A DNA stretch of 64,000 nucleotides, taken from positions 62,001 to 126,000 of the forward strand of contig UCMT01000001.1 of the NCBI GenBank assembly GCA_900473795.1, given 5' to 3'. A program made the position numbers and the translations under genes. Source of the stretch: Hyphomicrobiales bacterium (GTDB lineage Bacteria > Pseudomonadota > Alphaproteobacteria > Rhizobiales > Rhizobiaceae). The notes below the pieces were generated by a model, which saw nothing but the letters and a program-made list of their open reading frames with translations, was not told the DNA's origin and did no database searches. Positions 1 through 7,444 of this stretch are shown piece by piece (position 1 is the first letter of the stretch; each line of letters starts with the position of its first letter).

Positions 1-422
1 TGGCGACCCCAGGCCAACGCCTCATAGCCGACCTTGAGGCCGCGTTTGGCGGCCCGTTCGCCGAGTTCATGAAAATCCGCCGCCGCACGGTCGAGCCCGC
101 CAATTGCGGCCGACGAGACATTCGAGCAGACGAGCACCAGGTCGGTGCCCATTTCCTGCATCAGGTCGAACTTGCGCTCGGCGCGATCGAAGGTGCGGCT
201 GCGCAGCGGCTCGGGCATGCCCTCGAAATCGCGGAACGGCTGGAACAGGGTGATCTCCAGCCCGTAGTCGCGCACCATCCGGCCGACCTGCCGGGGGCTC
301 TCGTCGAACACCAGGAAATCGTTCTCGAAGATCTCGACACCGTCGAAGCCGGCCTTCGCGATGGCGTCCAGCTTGTCCTTGAGATCACCGCTCAGCGAGA
401 CGGTGGCGATCGAGGTCTTCAT
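1..422 (-). CDS. 3-dehydroshikimate dehydratase-like TIM-barrel protein (N-terminal part, cut by window edge)
   Basis: About 140 N-terminal residues are visible; the gene continues past position 1. The protein opens with MKTSIATVSLSG, then a repeated AGFDGVEIFEND pattern and ITLFQPFRDFEGMPEP. This is the sugar phosphate isomerase/epimerase fold as found in 3-dehydroshikimate dehydratases (DSD/QuiC type), which convert 3-dehydroshikimate to protocatechuate. Many family members carry a C-terminal hydroxyphenylpyruvate dioxygenase-like half, which cannot be seen here. It is the last visible gene of a minus-strand operon, 25 bp after an aroE-like dehydrogenase and a TRAP transporter. That context supports a quinate/shikimate role. 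The family call is firm; the exact substrate is inferred from context. Confidence 0.75.
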   Translation of the reverse strand, partial: MKTSIATVSLSGDLKDKLDAIAKAGFDGVEIFENDFLVFDESPRQVGRMVRDYGLEITLFQPFRDFEGMPEPLRSRTFDRAERKFDLMQEMGTDLVLVCSNVSSAAIGGLDRAAADFHELGERAAKRGLKVGYEALAWGR

Positions 423-447
423 CCTGTGCTCCTTGACGCTTTTGTGA

Positions 448-1308
448 TCAGGCTGTGAGTGCCTTGAAATGGGTGAGCATGCGGGCAGCATCCGGCTCGC
501 GTCCGGTAAACAACCGGAAGGCGCCGACAGCCTGGAAAACGGCCATGCCGCCGCCATCGAGCGTTTTGCAGCCACGCCGTCGGGCCTCCGCGAGAAGCTC
601 GGTCTCCAAAGGGAAGTAGACGATCTCTGCAACCCAGTGGCGGGGTTCGAGCAGTGCCGCCGGAAGGGGCAAGCCGGGATATCTCGCCATGCCTGTCGGC
701 GTCGCGTGGATCAGTCCGGCCGCCTTTCTCATTGCCAAGGACAGATCAGCTTCAGCCCGGATGTCAGCATCGGGGAAAAGGGCGGACAGGCTCGTGGCCA
801 GGGCATCTGCGCGATCCATGTCCTGGTCGAAAACCAGGAGCGACGTGAGGCCGAGCGAGAGGATTGCGTAGGCGGTCGCCACACCGGCTCCGCCGGCGCC
901 GAGCTGTAGGGCAGACGACAGGTCCGCATCGGGCAGACCGCGGCGAAAGCTCTCGGCGAAACCCCACCAGTCGGTGTTGTGGCCGTAGCGGCGGCCGCCC
1001 TTCAAGACGACCGTGTTGACTGCGCCAAGATCGCGGGCCTCGTTTGAAAGCTCATCGAGAAACGGTATGACCAGTTGCTTGCACGGATGGGTGATGTTCA
1101 GTCCGGCAAGGCCCTTGAGTTCCGCGTCCCGCAAGAGCTGCGGCAGATCCGCCGGCGTTGCGCCGCGCTGGTTGAGGTCGATCAGCTCATATTCATAGGA
1201 CAAGCCCTGTGCTGCGCCTTCGCGCATATGCATTGCAGGGGTGAGCGACGCCTGGATGCCGGCGCCGATCAATCCGGCCTTCAACGGTTTGAGGAGTGTC
1301 TCGGTCAT
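448..1308 (-). CDS. Shikimate/quinate 5-dehydrogenase family protein (catabolic aroE paralogue)
   Basis: 286-residue NAD(P)-dependent dehydrogenase of the AroE family. Visible motifs are the substrate-binding N-terminus GAGIQASLTPAMH, NITHPCKQ with the catalytic lysine, GHNTDWWGF with the conserved aspartate, the dinucleotide loop GAGGAGVATA, and a late Gln in DGGGMAVFQ. Threonine in the SLTP loop, where biosynthetic AroE usually has SKSP, resembles quinate/shikimate dehydrogenases, which oxidise quinate or shikimate for catabolism. I chose the ATG at 1308 over longer frames because the family N-terminus (TLLKPLKAGLIGAG) starts there; an ATG at 1323 is also possible. It lies between dctP and a dehydroshikimate dehydratase-like gene. 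The catabolic role is inferred. Confidence 0.8.
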   Translation of the reverse strand: MTETLLKPLKAGLIGAGIQASLTPAMHMREGAAQGLSYEYELIDLNQRGATPADLPQLLRDAELKGLAGLNITHPCKQLVIPFLDELSNEARDLGAVNTVVLKGGRRYGHNTDWWGFAESFRRGLPDADLSSALQLGAGGAGVATAYAILSLGLTSLLVFDQDMDRADALATSLSALFPDADIRAEADLSLAMRKAAGLIHATPTGMARYPGLPLPAALLEPRHWVAEIVYFPLETELLAEARRRGCKTLDGGGMAVFQAVGAFRLFTGREPDAARMLTHFKALTA

Positions 1309-1335
1309 CGCAACTGGTTCCATTGATCGGGGAAG

Positions 1336-1362
1336 GCCGGCCCGCGGTCTACGCGGGCCGGC
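1336..1362 (-). other. Perfect 11-bp intercistronic hairpin downstream of dctP
   Basis: GCCGGCCCGCG at 1336-1346 is exactly complementary to CGCGGGCCGGC at 1352-1362, with a 5-nt loop. It sits in the 61-bp gap between the dctP stop and the next gene of the same operon and has no T-tract. Such hairpins after binding-protein genes often protect the upstream mRNA from 3' decay or cause partial termination, so that the binding protein is made in excess. That role is inferred. Confidence 0.6.
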
Positions 1363-1369
1363 GACAGGC

Positions 1370-2386
1370 TTACTGCCCACGCAGGGTTTGAAGTTCCTTG
1401 AACAGGGCAGCGACTGTATCGGCACCGATTTCGGTGCTGAACTTGTCGATCACCGGCTTGACCGCTTCACGCAGCTTCTGTGTCTCTTCAGCGGAGAGTT
1501 CGCTGACTTCCATCCCGGTCGCCTTGATCTCCGTGATCGCCTTCGCGTCGAGTTCGCGCGAGACCTTGCGCTGGTAGTCGCGGGCCTCTGTGGCGGCCGA
1601 CTGGAAGACCGCCTTCTCCTCGTCGTTGAGGCCGTCCCAGAACTTCTTGCTGATCAGGACGATCTGCGGGTTGTACTGGTGACGGGTCACCGTCATGTAC
1701 TTCTGCACTTCGTAGAACTTGGCATTGAGGATGTTGGCTGCAGGGTTTTCCTGGCCATCCACCGTGCCGGTTTCGAGCGCGGTGTAGAGCTCGGTATAGG
1801 GCAGTGGCACCGCATTGGCGCCAAGGGTGTTGAACAGCTCGATCGGGATCGGCGACTGGATCGTGCGGATCTTCAGGCCCTTGATATCCTCAAGCTTGGT
1901 GACCGGATGGCGGTTGTTGGTGAGATTGCGGAAGCCGAGCTCCCAATAGGCAAGGCCAACCAGGCCGGTGGCGGGCAGGCGCTCCATCAGGCCGGTGCCG
2001 AAAGCGCCGTCCATCACCTTGTCGGCTTCCTCGCCATTGTTGAAGAGGAAGGGCAGATCGACAGCGCCGAACTCTTTTACATTGCCCGCGAGAATGCCGG
2101 CGTTCAGCACCGTCATCTCGATCACGCCGCCCTGGAGCGCCGAAACGGTCTGCACGTCGCCGCCCAGCACGCCGCCGGGGAAGAGCTTGACCTCGATCTT
2201 GCCGCCACTCTTTGCCGAGACCAGTTCGGCAAATTTCTCCATTCCGGTTACCTGCGGGTGGCCCTTGTTGTTGGCGGCTGCGAATTTGAGCTGGTGCTCG
2301 CGGATTTCGGCAAGTGCCGGACCGGCGGTCAGCAATGCGAAGGGTACGGCAAGGCCAAGGGCCAGTTTCATCAGTCTATTCAACAT
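1370..2386 (-). CDS. dctP: TRAP transporter solute-binding protein, DctP family
   Basis: 338-residue periplasmic binding protein of a tripartite ATP-independent transporter. The N-terminus is a clear signal peptide (MLNRLMKLALGLAVPFALL, cleavage after ALA) followed by EIREHQLKFAAANNKGHPQ. The internal stretch LEDIKGLKIRT and Arg/Asn in GFRNLTNN match the DctP ligand-binding signature. The ATG at 2386 is chosen because GGGAGGA sits just upstream; the longer frame would bury the signal peptide. It follows dctM by 55 bp and is transcribed with dctQ, dctM and two shikimate-pathway-like enzymes, so the ligand is probably quinate, shikimate or dehydroshikimate. The ligand is inferred. Confidence 0.9.
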   Translation of the reverse strand: MLNRLMKLALGLAVPFALLTAGPALAEIREHQLKFAAANNKGHPQVTGMEKFAELVSAKSGGKIEVKLFPGGVLGGDVQTVSALQGGVIEMTVLNAGILAGNVKEFGAVDLPFLFNNGEEADKVMDGAFGTGLMERLPATGLVGLAYWELGFRNLTNNRHPVTKLEDIKGLKIRTIQSPIPIELFNTLGANAVPLPYTELYTALETGTVDGQENPAANILNAKFYEVQKYMTVTRHQYNPQIVLISKKFWDGLNDEEKAVFQSAATEARDYQRKVSRELDAKAITEIKATGMEVSELSAEETQKLREAVKPVIDKFSTEIGADTVAALFKELQTLRGQ

Positions 2387-2441
2387 GTCTTCCTCCCAGA
2401 TTTGGCCGGGTTCTCCCATCGGCCGGTTGAATTTGCACGCT

Positions 2442-3722
2442 TTAGTGTCCGAACCAGGAGACCGGGACGGTCACCAGTTGCGGGAACAGGACGAGCAGCA
2501 GAAGCACGATCAGTTCGGCGATCAGGAAAGGCATCACGCCCTTCATCAGCTCTTCCATGTTCAGTTTGGATACGCCGCAGATCACGTTCAGGACCGTGCC
2601 GACCGGCGGCGTGATCAGGCCGATTGCGTTGTTGATGATGAAAATGACGCCGAAATAGACCGGATCGATGCCCGCCTGCTTGATGATCGGCATCAGCACC
2701 GGCGTCATTATGAGAATGGTCGGCGTCATGTCCATCGCGGTGCCGACGAGGACGACCAGGCCCATGATCGCAAGCAGCAGGAGCGTCTGATTGTCCATCA
2801 GCGGTTCGACGAGCCTTGCCAGGTCGCCGGGAACGTCCGCGACCGTGATCAGCCAGGCGGAAACGGCAGCGCAGGCGACCAGGAACATCACAACCGCGGT
2901 AATCTTCGCCGCCGCCACAAAGACGTGGAACAGCTTGGCGGGCGGCAGCTCGCGGTAGATCACCATCGACACGAAGAGAGAGTAGACCGCTGCGACGACG
3001 CCGGCTTCCGTCGGGGTGAAGACGCCGAACTTCAGCCCGACAATGATGATCAGCGGCAGCATGAGCGCCCAGATGCTGTCGAGGAATGCCTTCAGCCGCA
3101 CCGCACCGCTTTGCTTTGCGGGCAGAGCGAACTGCTCCTTGCGAGCCACGATCATCCAGGTGGCGCAGAGCGCTGCGGCAATCATCAGCCCGGGAAAAAT
3201 GCCGGCGAGGAACAGCTTGGTAATCGAAACGCCGCCGACCACGCCATAGAGGATGAAGCCGATGGAGGGCGGGATGATCGGGCCGATAATGGACGCCGAT
3301 GCAAGGAGGCCGCCGGTGCGGGCCGGATCGTGACCGGACTTCAGCATCATCGGGAACAGCAGCGCGCCGAGTGCGGCCGCATCCGCCACCGCCGAGCCGG
3401 ACAGGCTCGAAAGAATACAGGCTGCGAAGATTGCCACGAAACCCAGGCCGCCGCGGATATGGCCGACCATGGCCATGGCGAGCTCGACGATGCGGCGCGA
3501 CAGGCCACCCGTGTTCATGACTTCACCGGCCAGAAGGAAGAACGGCACTGCCATCAGCGGAAAGCTGTCTGCGCCGTTCAGGACGTTCTGCGCGACGATC
3601 TGCGCGTCGAACAGGCCGAGATACATCATTAGCGCAACGCCGCTGATGATCAGTGCGAAAGCAATCGGCACGCCGAGCGCCATGGGGCCAAGCAGGGCGC
3701 CGAGAAAAATCGTGACAGTCAT
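2442..3722 (-). CDS. dctM: TRAP transporter large permease, DctM family
   Basis: 426-residue, strongly hydrophobic protein of the length and composition of DctM large permeases (about 12 membrane segments). It has the typical GALLGPMALGVPIAFAL start, FFLLAGEVMNTGG, and SGSAVADAAALG and IGPIIPPSIG in the two halves that form the sodium- and substrate-coupled pore. It acts in the inner membrane with DctQ and delivers the ligand captured by DctP. Its ATG has GAGGAG 7 nt upstream and lies 10 bp after the dctQ stop, so the two are translated together. Confidence 0.93.
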   Translation of the reverse strand: MTVTIFLGALLGPMALGVPIAFALIISGVALMMYLGLFDAQIVAQNVLNGADSFPLMAVPFFLLAGEVMNTGGLSRRIVELAMAMVGHIRGGLGFVAIFAACILSSLSGSAVADAAALGALLFPMMLKSGHDPARTGGLLASASIIGPIIPPSIGFILYGVVGGVSITKLFLAGIFPGLMIAAALCATWMIVARKEQFALPAKQSGAVRLKAFLDSIWALMLPLIIIVGLKFGVFTPTEAGVVAAVYSLFVSMVIYRELPPAKLFHVFVAAAKITAVVMFLVACAAVSAWLITVADVPGDLARLVEPLMDNQTLLLLAIMGLVVLVGTAMDMTPTILIMTPVLMPIIKQAGIDPVYFGVIFIINNAIGLITPPVGTVLNVICGVSKLNMEELMKGVMPFLIAELIVLLLLVLFPQLVTVPVSWFGH

Positions 3723-3732
3723 GGCGCGCTCC

Positions 3733-4296
3733 TCAGGGTTTCACAACAGGCTGGACCAGCGCCGGAGCGACATGGTCGTCGAGAGCGAGTTGGTCTTCGC
3801 TGTCGCGCACCAACAAGGCGGTCGTTACGTCGATCCGCCCGGTGGCGACCGCAAAGGCGTCCCAAAGGATGATCAGGAACGCGGGAATGCCGAAGGCAAG
3901 CCCGGCACCGTAGAAGACACCCATCGAGATACCGGTGGCGGGGGCTGCGACATGCAGGTTGATCACTGCCTGCGCCCAGCTTCCACTGATCATCAGCCAC
4001 GTCGCCCACAGCATCAGCGCGTGGCCCGCAAGGACTGCGGCTTTCGCGCCAAGGGGAGGCAGCCGCCGAAGCAGGGAATCGACGCCGAGATGGGCATGCT
4101 CGCGCATGGCGACGACGGCGCCAAGGAAGGTCAGCCAGACAAAGAAGATACGCGACAGTTCTTCGGAATAGGTGATGCCGGTGTTCAAGGCATAGCGCAG
4201 GACGACGTTGCCGAAGACGAGCACGACCATGCCGGCAAGCAGCAGCGCCATCGCGACCTTCACCACCAGAAAACAGAATTCGATTATCCGGACCAT
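3733..4296 (-). CDS. dctQ: TRAP transporter small permease, DctQ family
   Basis: 187-residue membrane protein with four hydrophobic stretches, the usual DctQ architecture. VFGNVVLRYALNTGITYSEELSRIFFVWLTFLGA is split between TM1 and TM2, and it contains the conserved E-E-L-x-R-x-x-F motif. It bridges DctM and the binding protein in the inner membrane. A GGGAGGAG Shine-Dalgarno precedes the ATG at 4296. It is the first gene of the operon; its promoter region (4297-4577) is shared with the divergent TetR gene. Confidence 0.9.
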   Translation of the reverse strand: MVRIIEFCFLVVKVAMALLLAGMVVLVFGNVVLRYALNTGITYSEELSRIFFVWLTFLGAVVAMREHAHLGVDSLLRRLPPLGAKAAVLAGHALMLWATWLMISGSWAQAVINLHVAAPATGISMGVFYGAGLAFGIPAFLIILWDAFAVATGRIDVTTALLVRDSEDQLALDDHVAPALVQPVVKP

Positions 4297-4422
4297 TCGC
4301 TCCTCCCAAGCGGTTGCCGTCTTGCGATCTTCATGGCCGTCATCGGTCAGGACAGGCTTGCTGCAAGGCGGATGCGACGATCACTCCTCCAAGCTTTCGT
4401 CCCATTCCTCTAAAATGTACTA

Positions 4423-4440
4423 ACTAGTTCGGATGTCAAG
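4423..4440 (-). promoter_or_regulatory. Candidate operator/promoter of the TRAP operon (AACTAGTT palindrome next to a TTGACA box)
   Basis: AACTAGTT at 4423-4430 is a perfect palindrome. On the minus strand TTGACA (4440-4435) lies 4 bp upstream, so the palindrome would fall between the -35 and -10 elements of the dctQ promoter. No good -10 hexamer is seen: TACATT has only 14-bp spacing. The site is in the intergenic region between the operon and the divergent TetR gene. A binding role for that regulator is inferred. Confidence 0.4.
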
Positions 4441-4577
4441 TGCGATCTCTTGAAAGACACCGCCAAGCCCAATAAGACTGTCGTCAGCACGCGGAACGGA
4501 GCCCTCGTGCAACGCGTTGGTCTTTTTGTCTTTCGCGTTGAAAATCAGGACTGTAGCGGGGGAGGGAACAGCTCGGA

Positions 4578-5213
4578 ATGGCGGCGCGAGAAAACGGACG
4601 CAAAAACGATCCACAGCGAACGAAGGAAGATATCCTGATTGTCGCCACCGAGGAGTTTGCCACCCATGGCCTCGCCGGCGCACGCGTAGATGCTATTGCC
4701 GAGAAGACCCGAACCTCCAAACGGATGATCTACTATTATTTCGACAGCAAGGAGGGGCTCTATCTTGCCGTTCTCGAGCGCTCGTACCGGAAAATCCGCA
4801 CGCTCGAAGAGGATCTGAAACTATCGAGCCTGGAGCCGGAGGAAGCCCTGAGAACGCTGGTATCCACCACGTTCGATCATGACGAGACCAATCCCGATTT
4901 CGTGCGCCTTGTCAGCATTGAAAACATCCATCACGCCGCACATATGCTACGTTCCGAAGCGATCCGCGATCTCAACGTTTCGGTGATTGAGACAATCGCG
5001 GCGATTCTTGATCGCGGCGTTGCACAGGGCGTGTTCCGCCGCAATGCGGACCCGATCGACATCCATATGCTGATCAGCGCCTTCTGCTTCTTCCGGGTGT
5101 CGAACCGCTACACCTTCGGAACCATCTTCCGTCGTGATCTGTCGGAACCCGAAACGGCGCAGCGGCATAAGGCGCTGATCGCCGACGCCGTCATAAGCTA
5201 TTTGAAGGCCTGA
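4578..5213 (+). CDS. TetR/AcrR-family transcriptional regulator
   Basis: 211 residues with an N-terminal helix-turn-helix at about residues 14-60 (ILIVATEEFATHGLAG, then TSKRMIYYYFDSKEGLY, the TetR recognition-helix signature). The all-alpha C-terminal part contains ENIHHAAH and would bind a ligand and dimerise. It is divergent from the TRAP/shikimate operon with a 281-bp shared control region. The simplest reading is a local repressor released by the transported compound or a breakdown product. A GGGAGGGA stretch precedes the ATG, somewhat far from it. It converges with the MFS gene, with only 9 bp between stops. Confidence 0.87.
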   Translation: MAARENGRKNDPQRTKEDILIVATEEFATHGLAGARVDAIAEKTRTSKRMIYYYFDSKEGLYLAVLERSYRKIRTLEEDLKLSSLEPEEALRTLVSTTFDHDETNPDFVRLVSIENIHHAAHMLRSEAIRDLNVSVIETIAAILDRGVAQGVFRRNADPIDIHMLISAFCFFRVSNRYTFGTIFRRDLSEPETAQRHKALIADAVISYLKA

Positions 5214-5222
5214 GTTGGGGCG

Positions 5223-6437
5223 CTATCCGGGAGCGCCACTTAGCCTGCGGCCAAGAAGCGCCAGCCCGATCAGCGCGAAAAGAGCAAAGGCGGCTCCAAC
5301 CAGGAATGTGCCCTGTGGCCCTGCCATGTCCCACAGTACGCCGGCGATGACGCTGGCGAGCAGCAAAGCCAGGCCGGTGACGAGGTTGAACATGCCGAAG
5401 CCGGTACCGCGAAGCTCGGCTGGCGCGGCGTCGGCAATCAGAGTTGCAAACAGGCCCTGGGTGAACCCCATGTGCAGCCCCCACAACACGACGCCGATGA
5501 TCAGGCCGGGGAGGCCGGGCACGAATGCAAGCAGCACGTCCGCCGCCACAAGCATGAGAAGGCCGATTGCCAGCATGGCCACCCGGTTTACGCGGTCTGA
5601 CAAGGCTCCCGCGGGATAGGCCGACAGCGCGTAGGCGATGTTCATCACGACGAGGACTGCCGGAGTAAGCATCAACTGTAGACCGTCCGACTGAGCCCGC
5701 AGTAGCAGGAACGCCTCGCTGAAGCGGGCAAGGGTAAACACGGTGGCGACGACGACAACCCACCAATAGCCCGGGCCGAGGCCGACGAGTTCGTCGCGAT
5801 GCAACGGCATGCGGACGCGGCGCAATCCTTCTGGTCGCTTCGGCTCCTTCACCGCGACGACCAAGAGCGCAACGGCCAGTAACGCCGGAATGACAGCGAC
5901 CCAGAACACTGCCTGGAAGTGATCCGCCGTCAGCCACATCAGGCCGATGGCGAGAAGCGGCCCGAGAAAGGCTCCGATCGTGTCGAGCGATTGGCGCAGG
6001 CCGAAACTTGCGCCACGCAAATGCGGTGGAGCGATGTCGGCCACCAACGCATCGCGCGGCGCGCCGCGAATGCCCTTGCCCACCCGATCGATGAAGCGCG
6101 CGGCAACCAGCCAACCCACCGTTGGGGCGAGTGGAAAGATCGGCTTGGTGACGGCGGCAAGGCCATAGCCGAGGACAGCGAGGAACTTGCGCTTGCCGAT
6201 CCAGTCGCTGAGCGCTCCGGAAAACACCTTGGTGATCGAAGCGGTCGCTTCCGCGATGCCTTCGATAATGCCCACGGTAAGCGCCGAGGTTCCGAGCACT
6301 GAAACCATATAGACCGGAAGCAGGGCGTGGATCATCTCTGAGGACATATCCATCAGCATCGACACGAAGCCGAGCACCCAGATTCCCGCCGGGATCGACC
6401 TTCTGCCGTCACCCGGTTCCAAGATGTTGCTTGTCAC
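5223..6437 (-). CDS. MFS transporter, chrB-linked
   Basis: 404-residue major facilitator with about 12 hydrophobic helices. The loop 2-3 motif appears as GALSDWIGKRK and its second-half equivalent as GALSDRVNR; FIDRVGKGIRGAPRDAL is characteristic of a bacterial MFS subgroup often annotated only as an exporter. I chose the GTG at 6437 because GGAGG lies 6 nt upstream; the longer frame from 6506 would overlap the preceding gene by 47 nt. It follows the broken chrB-like gene on the same strand, so a metal or oxyanion efflux role is possible. The substrate is unknown. Confidence 0.8.
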   Translation of the reverse strand: MTSNILEPGDGRRSIPAGIWVLGFVSMLMDMSSEMIHALLPVYMVSVLGTSALTVGIIEGIAEATASITKVFSGALSDWIGKRKFLAVLGYGLAAVTKPIFPLAPTVGWLVAARFIDRVGKGIRGAPRDALVADIAPPHLRGASFGLRQSLDTIGAFLGPLLAIGLMWLTADHFQAVFWVAVIPALLAVALLVVAVKEPKRPEGLRRVRMPLHRDELVGLGPGYWWVVVVATVFTLARFSEAFLLLRAQSDGLQLMLTPAVLVVMNIAYALSAYPAGALSDRVNRVAMLAIGLLMLVAADVLLAFVPGLPGLIIGVVLWGLHMGFTQGLFATLIADAAPAELRGTGFGMFNLVTGLALLLASVIAGVLWDMAGPQGTFLVGAAFALFALIGLALLGRRLSGAPG

Positions 6438-6459
6438 TCTTGGCCTCCGCTTATCCGTG

Positions 6460-7003
6460 TCAGCTGTTTTCGTCTTGAGCGTCAAAGACCCGGCGGGCAT
6501 GGCCATCGAGCAGTACCTCGCAGCCCCGTAGCCGGGCTGCCGCTTCCTCAGCGAGAGGCGCGCCGTAGAAATCGAGCTTGCGGATCTTCTCCAGCCAGCC
6601 CTGAAGTTTCCTGAGGTCTATGTCTTCCTCTTCGAGCTCGGCATAGGTGAACTTGTTGATGGCGACCTCCTTGGCGATCTCCGCTTCGAAATCCGCGCAG
6701 CGTCCGAGGAACTCGCGGTATTGCTCGTCGCGGTCAGCCTTGAAGCGGGCAACGACCTTTTCCTGCTGCGCCCGATCAAGCGCGACCGTCTCCAGGTATG
6801 ACGGCCTCTCCCCCCATTTCGCCAATGTCGTTCTCCAGCATTTTCAGTCTTCGAACGTGGTTTTCGCATTTTGGCAACAGGCAGACGCCGTTCTGCAGAT
6901 AGACGGCGCCCAGTCCCTTCAGCCGGCGCCACAAGGCGATGCGTTTGGCGGCTGGTTCAGGCGGTGCTTCGTAGGTGAGGAGAAGCCAGGAGAGCGTGTT
7001 CAC
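6460..7003 (-). pseudogene. chrB: ChrB N-terminal-domain protein, frameshifted
   Basis: Two overlapping minus-strand frames together encode one ChrB-type N-terminal domain. The first half (from 7003) reads WLLLTYEAPPEPAAKRI, then ALWRRLKGLGAVYLQNG and CLLPKCENHVRRLKMLEN; the second half continues as LETVALDRAQQEKVVARF to the stop at 6460. Reading ends in GGEAVIPGDGRA, whereas removing one base near 6805-6815 gives GGEAVI-LETVALD, the expected join. The total span is 544 nt (3n+1), consistent with a single inserted base; a run of six G also lies nearby. ChrB proteins are linked to chromate resistance. Even repaired, it would have only about 180 residues and lack the usual C-terminal domain. 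A sequencing error is possible. Confidence 0.72.
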
Positions 7004-7134
7004 TCCACATTTCTGGTGTAACAGCCGTTACATTTCAAGCGCAATGAGGTGGTGCTACATGTACAAGGCTCCTGGTTTTTGGGAGGCATGCGCCACTACG
7101 CCCGCGCAAAGGGGCCGCCTTGCCGAATACCGAA

Positions 7135-7156
7135 ATATACCCTATAGGAGTATAGT
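7135..7156 (+). promoter_or_regulatory. Candidate DmeR operator overlapping the dmeR ribosome-binding site
   Basis: The stretch ATATACC-CTATAGG-AGTATAG just before the dmeR ATG is AT-rich with inverted symmetry (TATAC...GTATA) and resembles the ATAT-type repeats described upstream of rhizobial dmeRF. It also contains AGGAG (7146-7150), the ribosome-binding site, so repressor binding and translation initiation would share the same DNA. Binding is inferred. Confidence 0.5.
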
Positions 7157-7432
7157 ATGTCCCATACAAAAACCAACAAGGAGCAACTCATCGCCAGGGT
7201 CCGGCGTATCGCCGGGCAGGTTGCGGCGATCGAGCGGGCGCTGGAGGCGGAGACGGGTTGTGCGGTTGTCCTCCAGCAGGTTGCCGCCGCCCGCGGTGCA
7301 ATCAACGGCCTGATGGACGAGATCATCGAGGATCATTTGCGGGAACACGTGGCCCATCCCGATCTCGACGAGGTGGCGCGCGCGAAAGGCGCGGACGAAC
7401 TCGCTGCTGTGATCCGTCGCTACGCCAAATAG
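7157..7432 (+). CDS. dmeR: Ni/Co-sensing repressor of the RcnR/CsoR family
   Basis: 91-residue all-helical metal-sensing repressor (DUF156 family) with ARVRRIAGQVAAIERALE followed by a conserved cysteine. Counting from the ATG gives His3, Cys35, His60 and His64, the same positions used by E. coli RcnR to bind nickel and cobalt. This argues against the copper-type CsoR ligand set. It is followed 12 bp later by a cation diffusion facilitator, the DmeRF arrangement known in rhizobia and Agrobacterium, where metal binding releases DmeR from its own promoter. AGGAG precedes the ATG. Confidence 0.9.
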   Translation: MSHTKTNKEQLIARVRRIAGQVAAIERALEAETGCAVVLQQVAAARGAINGLMDEIIEDHLREHVAHPDLDEVARAKGADELAAVIRRYAK

Positions 7433-7444
7433 GAAAGGCAAGCA

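Noticed and set aside
1241-4413. Long plus-strand frames opposite dctP, dctM and dctQ
   Set aside because: They mirror the TRAP genes, lack ribosome-binding sites and motifs, and are rich in Arg/Asp/His as expected from antisense of membrane-protein codons.
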